Positions 1-8,300 of a stretch of DNA of 43,012 nt are shown one piece after another; positions within the stretch are counted from its first letter, which is position 1; every line of letters starts with the position of its first letter. Made by a program: the position numbers and the translations under genes. The notes under the pieces are model-generated. The model ran no database searches and was not told the origin of the DNA. It saw only the letters and a program-made list of their open reading frames with translations. The stretch is taken from positions 1 to 43,012 of IMG/VR virus record IMGVR_UViG_3300031565_000100; one strand, 5' to 3'. Origin of the DNA: a virus.

Positions 1-512
1 TATTCTATTATGCAGCAAATGATCCAGCATATTCAGATCTGTTAGTCGGTTGCAAAGATGGATATATTCGTAAATTCAACAATTCACTGAAAAGTGACAA
101 TCTTGCTGCTGATGCTGTTGGTGTGGGTACATCAATTATAAGTAGTTATGTAGTTCTCGGGCCTATGCCGTTAAACAAAGATCCAGATAACTTTGGAAAG
201 ATAAGTATGATAAATGTTACAACTGCCGGTGGAGGAAGTGGAGGAACACAGGCTGATTCAAACGATATTCAATGTAGAATATTCACTGGTTATACGCCAG
301 AAGAAATTATAGAAAATGTAGTAGCAAATTCGGGATTTGATTTTACTGTGACGATCCTGGGACCAGCTAAGAGATTTGGCAAAGGACAAACATTACGACA
401 AAGGGCACGTGGAATGTATGCCGCTATCAGACTTGCCAATTCAACAGTAGATGAATCCTGGGCATTTGAACAAGTTACAGGCGTTATTCAACCTTCGGGA
501 AAAATGAGGTAA
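1..512 (+). CDS. C-terminal part of a structural (tail) protein, 5' truncated by the window edge
   Basis: The reading frame is open from base 3 to the stop at 510-512, so the gene starts outside the window; the GTG at 123 is an internal codon. The visible 169 residues begin with a DLLVGCKDGYIRKFN stretch, which resembles one blade of a beta-propeller as in tail-tube or stabilisation proteins, and then a Gly/Ser/Thr-rich segment and a GKGQTLRQRARG basic segment. It lies directly before an internal-virion-like gene and a tail fibre. A virion tail role is inferred from position and composition; no family is certain. Confidence 0.6.
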   Translation, partial: FYYAANDPAYSDLLVGCKDGYIRKFNNSLKSDNLAADAVGVGTSIISSYVVLGPMPLNKDPDNFGKISMINVTTAGGGSGGTQADSNDIQCRIFTGYTPEEIIENVVANSGFDFTVTILGPAKRFGKGQTLRQRARGMYAAIRLANSTVDESWAFEQVTGVIQPSGKMR

Positions 513-517
513 AGAAA

Positions 518-1423
518 ATGGCAAACGGAATCCCAACTTTAGGAAACATTTATTCAGAAATGATGGGCCGGTATGCTGAAGGCGGTTCTGCTTTGAAGTC
601 GGCATTGGGCGATATAGAAGCAGGAAAAAGAAGGGCTGTTTCAGAGGGCACACAAAATCTCATAAGCGGTGGATTGTTTGGCACGACCATAACTCCAACT
701 GTATCTGTAGCTGCTGAAGAAACAGCCGGGAGACAACGGCTTGCTGCACGTGGATCGCAGGAACAGATGCTTTCTAATTTACAATTAGCTTTAGCTCAAC
801 TGGCTGAAAGTGCCCGTGAAACTCAGACTCAAAGAGAATTTCAATCTGCTGAAGGAGAAAAGGAACGAGCCGCAGCATACGAGCGAGCACTCATAGGTCC
901 ACGTACTCAGGTTGGCTTAACAAGAGAGGCACAACAGTATCAGGCTCAACAGGAAATGGCAGCAAGAAATGCTGCAAATTATGCCAGTGGTAGTAATTAT
1001 ATGGCTAATCTATTTCCTGATGTATATGGCAGACAAGGAAGTGTGTTTAGTGGCAGTAGAGGAACGACTGGTGGTGGTAGTGGAACTTATGGCGGTGGTG
1101 GTATGGTATCGGCTTCCAACTTCCCAAATTTATTTGGTGGACAGGAATCATCTTGGATTGGTCCAACGCCACAGGAACAAATTTCGGCTGCTGAAGCCAG
1201 GGGTGCTGTTTATGACGCATCAGGAAATCTTGTACGTAGTGGGGATGGTGGCATTGAACAACAGACTAAAACACAAGTAACAGCAAATTTACCTGAATCA
1301 GCACAAGAATCGGGTGGATTTGAAGCACAAGGAATAACTACTAAACAAGAGACAGATAAGTTTGGTAAACCAATATTGGTTTATTATAAAAATGGTGTAC
1401 GTGTAGGATCAAGGAGTATGTAA
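518..1423 (+). CDS. Putative internal virion / tail protein, coiled-coil then Gly-rich
   Basis: 301 residues, ATG five bases after the upstream stop, with an AAAG-rich weak ribosome site. Residues about 60-165 are rich in Ala, Gln, Glu and Arg and look helical or coiled-coil. Residues about 175-205 are a Gly/Ser/Thr tract (GTTGGGSGTYGGGG), and the C-terminus ends with a short YYKNGVRVGSRSM segment. The stop overlaps the start of the tail-fibre gene (TAATG). This architecture is common in ejected or internal virion proteins, but no named family is recognised. Function is inferred from neighbours only. Confidence 0.6.
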   Translation: MANGIPTLGNIYSEMMGRYAEGGSALKSALGDIEAGKRRAVSEGTQNLISGGLFGTTITPTVSVAAEETAGRQRLAARGSQEQMLSNLQLALAQLAESARETQTQREFQSAEGEKERAAAYERALIGPRTQVGLTREAQQYQAQQEMAARNAANYASGSNYMANLFPDVYGRQGSVFSGSRGTTGGGSGTYGGGGMVSASNFPNLFGGQESSWIGPTPQEQISAAEARGAVYDASGNLVRSGDGGIEQQTKTQVTANLPESAQESGGFEAQGITTKQETDKFGKPILVYYKNGVRVGSRSM

Positions 1424-3957
1424 TGGGACTTGTACCAGTAATAAAACCTAATGATTGGAAAAGTGTTCAAGACGCTATTAGGAAACTTGCAACCATACGT
1501 CTTGGACCAACTGCAAGTCCAACTTTTGTAGGCGTATCTCTAACTGGATTAAGCGGTAATAGAATAGTCGCCACTGATGTTAATACTGCATTTGAATCTA
1601 TAGATCTTGTAGATTGGATAGCAGGAACAGCGAATCAAATAGTTGTTACCGATGATACTGATGGTACAGTTACATTATCCATAGATGATCCATTAACTGT
1701 ACCTGGTAAGGTGACAGCAGGTTCTTTTGGATCTCCGACAGATGTAACAGCAACCCGTAAATATGGGTTTGAGCTTCATTATTCTGGTAATAACTATGAT
1801 GTTACTGCATTACGTTCAAGGGCACAACTTGTAACGACAAACACAACTGCTTCTGCTATAGGAGCAGAAATACAAGCTGCCAATAATGCTGGTATCAATG
1901 CTGGTGTTTTAACTGGACTTCTGGCCGAAGCTATTGGTAAGGGTTCGTCAACTATAGGCACTATGCGTGGTGCATTGATAGGAGCAGAATGGGGAGTAAG
2001 TGACGTTATAACGGATCTCCGTGCCTTGCACGTGCGAGTGCATACACGAGATGCTGGCGACGTTACTGCGGGCTATGGAATATATCTTGAAAATGAAGCT
2101 GTAGGTGGAAATGGTGAAACCCTCGATGCTGGCATATATTTTAAGGATACTAATATATCGGGTGGCAATTATGCTTTTACATACGGCATAGACTTTACTG
2201 GTGGAACTTACGCAACTGCTGATATTAAAATGTCAGCAAGCGGTGTGCTGGATGTAAATGACGGCGATATAGTAAATTTATCCGATCCTGTAAGTGCCCA
2301 AGATGCAGCTACAAAGGCTTATGTGGATAGCGGTGGTGGGGGAGCAATAGCCCATAGTTCATTGTCAGGTCTTACCGTTGGTGACGACCACACACAGTAT
2401 GTCTTGAATAATGGCGAGGCTACTGATATTACTAATGGCACATTTGGCCTTACAACTACAGGTTTGGGTACGTTTGGTTCACTTACGGTTGATAATATCA
2501 CTCTTGATAATGCCAACATTGATTTTGGAGCCATTGCAGCTACTCTGACTTCAATTAATGACATTGGAATTATAGCACAGACTGACCTTGCGTTGACTGG
2601 TACAGCTCAAGTGGTGATGAATGGCAATTATATCAGCATATATTCTGATAGTACCGGTATAGACATAACCTCTGCTACAGAAATAAATGTAATAGCGGAA
2701 GATGGTTCAATAGTCTTTGACGCAACAGGAGATGGCGAGGTAATATCTTTTACGGCAGAGGGATTAACTTTTATAGCGGAAGCAAGCGGAATTTCCTTCA
2801 CAAGTCTTTCGTCCATGCTTTTCAGGCCGAGCGGGGATAATACCAATTATTTTGTCTTTCAGACTGCCGGAGGCGTGCCGAATCTACATACTTCAGGCAG
2901 TTGCAATCTCAAGATAACCTCTGCCGGTGGCACGATAGATTTTGACAATGATAACTTGATTGGTACAGGTTATTGCCAATTTGACTTGGGGTATAACACT
3001 GCGAGAGATGTCACATTAACTGGCGGTATGGATAGCCAATTTTATTTGAAAAAGGTTACAACGTCTTGGCTTACAATTACTGGTGATATTACGGGTAATA
3101 TGACTATCTCTGCGGATGTGGCTGGAAAAAGTTTAACACTAAGCTCTGGTGCAGGTACGAATACCGTTACGGTAGCACAGGCCAAAGCTGCTTATACCCA
3201 TTCACAAATAGCCGGTGGCGATTCGGTTCACGTTTCTACTACCGAGAATACTAATTGGGACGCAGCCTATGCCCATATCTCAAATAATGGCACAGACCAT
3301 TCTTACATTGACCAAGACGTTACTACTACCGGCACGCCGCAGTTTGCATCGGCAACCCTTACGGGCGCAACTCCGCTGGACCTCACCAACGGCACACCCA
3401 TTATAGACTACGGCGATGCGGGAGCAATAGACTACTTGAATTTTAAGGGCAATGGCACTATTGCAAATCAGGTCCAGTTTTCCGCAGCGGGCTACGCTAA
3501 TGTTTTTGGTCTTACATTAACATCCGCGGGGTCGGCGTTTGCAACCGCCGGAAACCTGTCTTTTTCTTCTTTTGATCAAGCCATAAGTTTTTCGGCAGCT
3601 ACGGCGGGGAAAGATATAACCCTGGCTTCGCCGAGCGTGAAGGTTGACGGCAAGTTTGGATTCATAAGCAGAACCAGTCTGGCCATAAGCACTGGTTCAA
3701 TTACGCCAACAAAAAGTTATCACACTGTTTCGGGTGGCAGCGGGGCCGGTTCTTACGACCTCGATACGATGGTCGGAACCTACGATGGGCAGATAGTTGT
3801 TATTCGCCCCAACTATGACGACAGAACCATTGTAGTCAAAAATGGAACGGGCAATATCGTCTGCGGAAAGACCGGGGGAGACGTAACCCTTGACGATTAT
3901 ACGGATACGTTTATGGCGATATACGACACCACGTTATCGAAATGGCTGGAACTATAG
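1423..3957 (+). CDS. Tail fibre / receptor-binding-type protein
   Basis: 844 residues, translationally coupled to the upstream gene (TAATG). It is rich in Thr, Gly, Asp and beta-forming residues. It carries signatures seen in phage fibre proteins: LSDPVSAQDAATKAYVDS near residues 285-303, HSSLSGLTVGDDHTQYV just after it, repeated Gln-Phe/Thr-Leu-Thr beta-helix-like segments, and a compact C-terminal domain with VVIRPNYDDRTIVVKNGTGN and a final TLSKWLEL. These features are consistent with a trimeric fibre used for host recognition. The C-terminal third is visibly more GC-rich than the N-terminal part, suggesting module exchange. No enzymatic motif seen. Confidence 0.8.
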   Translation: MGLVPVIKPNDWKSVQDAIRKLATIRLGPTASPTFVGVSLTGLSGNRIVATDVNTAFESIDLVDWIAGTANQIVVTDDTDGTVTLSIDDPLTVPGKVTAGSFGSPTDVTATRKYGFELHYSGNNYDVTALRSRAQLVTTNTTASAIGAEIQAANNAGINAGVLTGLLAEAIGKGSSTIGTMRGALIGAEWGVSDVITDLRALHVRVHTRDAGDVTAGYGIYLENEAVGGNGETLDAGIYFKDTNISGGNYAFTYGIDFTGGTYATADIKMSASGVLDVNDGDIVNLSDPVSAQDAATKAYVDSGGGGAIAHSSLSGLTVGDDHTQYVLNNGEATDITNGTFGLTTTGLGTFGSLTVDNITLDNANIDFGAIAATLTSINDIGIIAQTDLALTGTAQVVMNGNYISIYSDSTGIDITSATEINVIAEDGSIVFDATGDGEVISFTAEGLTFIAEASGISFTSLSSMLFRPSGDNTNYFVFQTAGGVPNLHTSGSCNLKITSAGGTIDFDNDNLIGTGYCQFDLGYNTARDVTLTGGMDSQFYLKKVTTSWLTITGDITGNMTISADVAGKSLTLSSGAGTNTVTVAQAKAAYTHSQIAGGDSVHVSTTENTNWDAAYAHISNNGTDHSYIDQDVTTTGTPQFASATLTGATPLDLTNGTPIIDYGDAGAIDYLNFKGNGTIANQVQFSAAGYANVFGLTLTSAGSAFATAGNLSFSSFDQAISFSAATAGKDITLASPSVKVDGKFGFISRTSLAISTGSITPTKSYHTVSGGSGAGSYDLDTMVGTYDGQIVVIRPNYDDRTIVVKNGTGNIVCGKTGGDVTLDDYTDTFMAIYDTTLSKWLEL

Positions 3958-3964
3958 GAGAAAC

Positions 3965-4087
3965 TTGAAAATATGCCCTGAAAAATACGATGAAGCAATA
4001 GGAAACGGCATCGGACTCACGCTCACTATTGTTCTCTGGTTATGGACCATTTTCTGTATATTACCATCCGAATTGCTTAGGAGATAA
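3965..4087 (+). CDS. Small single-span membrane protein, TTG start
   Basis: 40 residues. The start is TTG at 3965, chosen because AGGAG (3956-3960) sits four bases upstream. ATG codons at 3973 and 3990, in the other two frames, run into stops after two or three codons. The product has a polar N-terminus (KICPEKYDEAIG) followed by one hydrophobic helix, GLTLTIVLWLWTIFCILP. Its stop is followed by another small gene whose ribosome site lies inside its last codons. Position after the tail fibre and the single helix would fit a lysis accessory or membrane-anchoring peptide, but the role is unknown. Confidence 0.5.
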   Translation: MKICPEKYDEAIGNGIGLTLTIVLWLWTIFCILPSELLRR

Positions 4088-4091
4088 TACC

Positions 4092-4226
4092 ATCGCTGAC
4101 ATACCTTTATATTATCGCAGGGAACTACCACCGGACAGGGCGGGAATGGCGAAGCCGCCTCATGGCCTTACCGACCGGTCGGGCGAGATAGGTTTTGGCC
4201 CAACGCCGGGGAGGAGTAGCAGATGA
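4092..4226 (+). CDS. Small hypothetical protein with apparent non-canonical ATC start
   Basis: The frame reads (M)ADIPLYYRRELPPDRAG then MAKPPHGLTDRSG and ends at a TGA that overlaps the next gene's ATG (ATGA at 4223-4226), the junction used throughout this genome. AGGAG (4079-4083) lies eight bases before ATC at 4092, and the context ACC-ATC-GCT-GAC looks like an ATG with its last base changed. In-frame alternatives are TTG at 4029 without a ribosome site, or ATG at 4146, which would lose half the protein. Codon third-base pattern supports coding. Function unknown. Confidence 0.4.
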   Translation: MADIPLYYRRELPPDRAGMAKPPHGLTDRSGEIGFGPTPGRSSR

Positions 4227-4501
4227 GCGACGAGAAAATAATGCCAGAGTGGTGGCCGACGAACCCGTACTCTGAAACTATTTTCCCGATGCCGCGCGAG
4301 AAGTACGGCGAGATTGTACCGGATCCAAAAACGCGGACAGCGTTGAGCGGGATGCTGGGCAGGGAATTTTGGGATATAGCCTCACGGGCGATTTGGGAAG
4401 CATATCTTGACCAACAAGACAACCTTGCGGAGCAGCTTGCGGCGGCGGAGGCAGGGAATTACAAGCCAAAAATGCTGTTGAAATTCCATCGAACAACTTA
4501 A
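4223..4501 (+). CDS. Hypothetical phage protein
   Basis: 92 residues, ATGA-coupled to the preceding small gene and preceded by GGGGAGGAG. Composition is Trp/Pro-rich at the N-terminus (PEWWPTNPYSETIFPMPREKYG) with a helical middle (REFWDIASRAIWEAYLDQQDNLAEQLAAAEAG) and a basic tail. No domain recognised. It lies between the fibre cassette and an internal-virion-like protein and belongs to the same GC-richer patch as the fibre C-terminus. A structural or accessory late role is inferred from position only. Confidence 0.55.
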   Translation: MSDEKIMPEWWPTNPYSETIFPMPREKYGEIVPDPKTRTALSGMLGREFWDIASRAIWEAYLDQQDNLAEQLAAAEAGNYKPKMLLKFHRTT

Positions 4502-4516
4502 TAGAGGTAACTTAAT

Positions 4517-5383
4517 ATGCCAAACAATATTACTCCAGAAAGTGTATTTGACGAGCAGATTCGTTCCGGGCAAGAGGCCATACAACAGGAATTTGAAACT
4601 AACCTGAATCTGCTTAACAATCAGCGTAAACTCAATCTCATAGAACCTGATAAATATCAGTTTGAGGCTCAGAAAATATATACATCGGCAAAACAAAAGG
4701 CCGGTCAATATACGATGAAAATGAATGAGACTAAGCAGAAGCTTCAGAATATGCGAAGTCTGGTAGATCAGGGATCTATAGATCCAGCCCAGGCAGATGC
4801 CGCTGCCTGGAAGATGATGGGTATAACTATTAGTCAACCCCAGGAACGAACCCCATCTGGTATGCCGTTTTCTCCACAACAGCAAATAGGTTATGAACCT
4901 TCCATAGATCAATATACAGAGGCAGTCAAACCCCATTTCTGGACCAATGTTCCGCAGGGTAAACTGATTGGGCAATACCTTAAATGGAGAGAGATGCAGG
5001 GATATTCAGATCGCACTCCCCGACAACAATATCAACTTGATAAAATATGGGATGCTAAGATGAAGTCTGATGATGATCTGAAGTGGAACCCCGAAGATGC
5101 TGCCATCATTCAACTACGGGCCAAATCAACTGATATATTTCAGCGTGTTCACACAGCCAGGTTATCAACCCCGCTATCCTCGCATTTAACTGCTGCGAAA
5201 CCAAAGCCTTCTGGACCAGATAAATCTGCGGCTGAAGTTGCACCGATGCGGTTTCATGCGTTTACGGGGCATCAGTTGGCTACACCCGCAAGATCAGAAC
5301 CAGTTATTTATGCACGTAATTCCAAAACTGGTCAAAGAATTATGTCTAATAATGGTGGGAAAACATGGCAACCAGCGAAATGA
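4517..5383 (+). CDS. Putative internal virion protein, helical with short C-terminal domain
   Basis: 288 residues, ATG preceded by AGAGGTAACTTAAT. Residues 1-95 are strongly helical and Gln/Glu/Lys-rich (QEAIQQEFETNLNLLNNQRK). The C-terminus, YARNSKTGQRIMSNNGG then KTWQPAK, resembles the short terminal motif on phage proteins encoded just before large ejected proteins. Its last 19 bases overlap the start of the 1698-residue polyvalent protein, implying coupled translation. No enzymatic motif. It may be a companion or adaptor of the following protein in the virion (inference). Confidence 0.6.
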   Translation: MPNNITPESVFDEQIRSGQEAIQQEFETNLNLLNNQRKLNLIEPDKYQFEAQKIYTSAKQKAGQYTMKMNETKQKLQNMRSLVDQGSIDPAQADAAAWKMMGITISQPQERTPSGMPFSPQQQIGYEPSIDQYTEAVKPHFWTNVPQGKLIGQYLKWREMQGYSDRTPRQQYQLDKIWDAKMKSDDDLKWNPEDAAIIQLRAKSTDIFQRVHTARLSTPLSSHLTAAKPKPSGPDKSAAEVAPMRFHAFTGHQLATPARSEPVIYARNSKTGQRIMSNNGGKTWQPAK

Positions 5384-8300
5384 ATTTACCCCCTGGGTTT
5401 GAATTAGAAACAGAGACAGAGACACCGGCTGAAGTACCCGAAGGATTTGAAGTAGAGCCGATGAATCTTCCTGAAGGATTTGTTCTCGAAGAAACACCGG
5501 CTATGCCGGAGCAAGAGGGAGATGTGCTAAGTCAAATTGGTGGTGCTTTCATGCGTGGGTGGATGAGTCTCGGAACTGCTGTGGTTGATATGCCTAAGCA
5601 TATTGTGACCCAGGTTAAACTCCCGGTTATGGCAACTATGGCTGATGAAGTTCTTGGGGCCAAAGACCCAAAACAGAAAATGACTAAACTTCAGGATATG
5701 CGTAAAGTAGAGGATTTCTTTGGAACCGTTACTACTGAACTTGGTCGTGCTGGTGAATGGCATAGAGAAGGAGTTAAGGCCATAGTTGATAAACACCCTG
5801 AATGGGAAACTGAACCTCCTAAAAACTTTGTTGATCTGGTAACAAGCCCGGATAAGATTGCTGTTGCCCTGGCTGAATCAACTCCTATTTTGCTTGGAGC
5901 GGGTATATTTACTGCTGCTGGAGTGCCTAATATGGCTATAGGGCTTATGTATGCCGCTGAGGGTCAACAGGCTTACGATCAGGCCATACAGGACAATGCC
6001 TCTAAAGATGATGCTGAAGCTGCTTATCATATTTATGGATCTGTGTCGTGTGCTCTGGAACAGATGCAACTTCAAGGAATAATGAAAATAGGCAAGGGAA
6101 TGTTTAATGCCGTAACAAAGAGAACGGCACAAAAAGTTGCTGCTAAGGGAATGAAAAGTCTGACTATGGACGTTATCAGAGTAGCCGGTCAGGAAGCCTT
6201 GGAAGAAATATCACAGGCTGCCTGGCAGGACATGACAGCGAAAATAGTTTATGATAAATCTATTCCAGGAGGTATAACAGGGACCATAGATCGGTATGCT
6301 CAGGCAGGTTTGATCGGTGGACTCATGGGTATTATACCCGGTGCTGGTGGTGCAGCCGTTGGTAAATTCGCTGTAGCTACATCTGATGTCCGGGGGCACG
6401 TGCTGTCTGGTGTGGCCGAGGAAGATATAGCCCAAGATCCAGATTTAGCAGATGAGGAAAAAGAAAAACGTCAGCTTATTGTGGGCAATATCCGTACCAG
6501 GCTTGTACAGAATGTTGTTCAACAATTTCCTAAAGAAGTGACTAATCAGGCCACGCTTCAGGAAGTTGGCGATGCTATAGCAGGGCATCTTGGGGTAGAG
6601 AAGAAAATAAATTGGATGTGGTCTACCCGTCCAGTTTTTAAGAGAATGGGATGGCATAGGAGCCGGGGGCCAAAGCAAAGTGAAATTACTATCAATGCTG
6701 AACACCCTCGTCATATCAATGATCAAAAGGCCATCAAAGAAACCATCATACATGAAATAGGCCATATTATGCGACCCCCGGAGGTAACAACTAAGGGTAG
6801 GCGTAAGATTCATCACAAAGCTTTCAACCAGTGGTATGAAAATAATAAAGGTGCTTTGGAACAACTTGTAGAACAACAAGAGCCTGTGGCAGAGCCAGTG
6901 GGAATGGACGTAACACCACCATCTATAGATTATAGTGTGGCAACCACAAAGTCAGCTTTGCCGGATCGCAGGGGTGGCAAAAATCTATGGATGCGAAAGC
7001 AACATGATGCTGCCAGCAACAAAGGCAGACATTTACTAATTCAGTTTTCTTCACCATTGTTGACCACTGAAGAAGATCCAGAGGCTAAGGCATATTTTGA
7101 CAAACTCTATAGTACACGTAAAGGTTATGATAGGCTTGAAGATTTTTGGGAAGTACCCGGTTGGATGGGAGCAGTAGCAAACACTGTTCCTAATTCCGAT
7201 GCCTATGTTGTCAGGGATGTAGATGAGGCTATACAGTTTCTTGCCAAATCTGGGTACAAGAAAATATTCTTTAGTTCACTTGATATAAATAAAGACTTTA
7301 TCCGTCAGATAGCGGAGAATTTTGACGGTGAAGTAATAGTGGGAGGATATGCACCGGCAGGATATTTTAAGGGCATAGATAACGTAAAAACATACAATAG
7401 CATAGAGGAAATGGCTAAGGTTGAAGGCTATGGGTTCAAGCCTGGTATTGATATGAGTTTCTTTGCCGGGTCAAGTGTGCAGGCCCGTTTGTGCATGTCT
7501 AAGGGTTGTTTGCATAAGTGTGCTTTTTGTACTGTGCCCAAGGGAGTAACTGAAGTAACGGATGAAATGATAGACAGCCAAATTGAAGCTATGGCCGATC
7601 TTGATGCCGAATATGTATACCTGGATGATAAGACCTTTGGACAGAGTAAAAACTACAAGAAACTTGTGGGCATAAGAAAAAAACTTCAAAAGAAAAATCC
7701 AAGATTCAAGGGCTTTATAGTGCAGACTACTGCTGCTCAGATGGAGAAATTCTCTGATGAGTTTTTGCAGAAATCTGGAATTAAATATATAGAACTTGGC
7801 ATTGAATCGTATAATGACCCGATTCTTAAAAAACTCCATAAACCAGCGAGAGAAGCACTCATAGATAAGGCCACAGAAAAACTTCGTAAAAACAGTATTG
7901 CCCTTATTCCAAATATTATGATCGGTCTGCCTGGTGAAGATGCTACTACGTATAGGCGTACCCTGGATTTTATTCGTCGTAATTTTGATATAATATCTCA
8001 TCTCAATATCAACAATTTAGCTTTGTACGAGGGTACAGAACTGGCTGATGTTTTGGAGGCCAAGTCCACTCTTGATGTTGATGAAAATACAGTAGTAAAG
8101 TCATTCCACGATAATCCGCAGGACCATATCAATTTTTCTAAAGAGGTATTTGCCCTGGGTAATGAACTACTGGATAAACCTTCAATAATTGAACTTGCTG
8201 AACCTCCGGCTGAAGCCAGAGTGGAGAAACCCACTAAAGATATACGCCGACAGTTTCTTATCAAAGGCCACCAGATCCCACGTCAACTCGGAATGGACGA

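Noticed and set aside
969-1280. Alternative-frame ORF within the internal virion gene
   Set aside because: Low-complexity Val/Leu translation of a Gly-rich repeat in the main frame; no ribosome site.
4029-4091. TTG at 4029 as start of the small gene ending at 4226
   Set aside because: No ribosome site before it and it overlaps the membrane-peptide gene; ATC at 4092 with AGGAG fits better.
6445-6879. Minus-strand ORFs under the polyvalent gene (this and about nine others)
   Set aside because: Antisense shadows without ribosome sites or recognisable sequence; the plus-strand frame is continuous and has clear domains.
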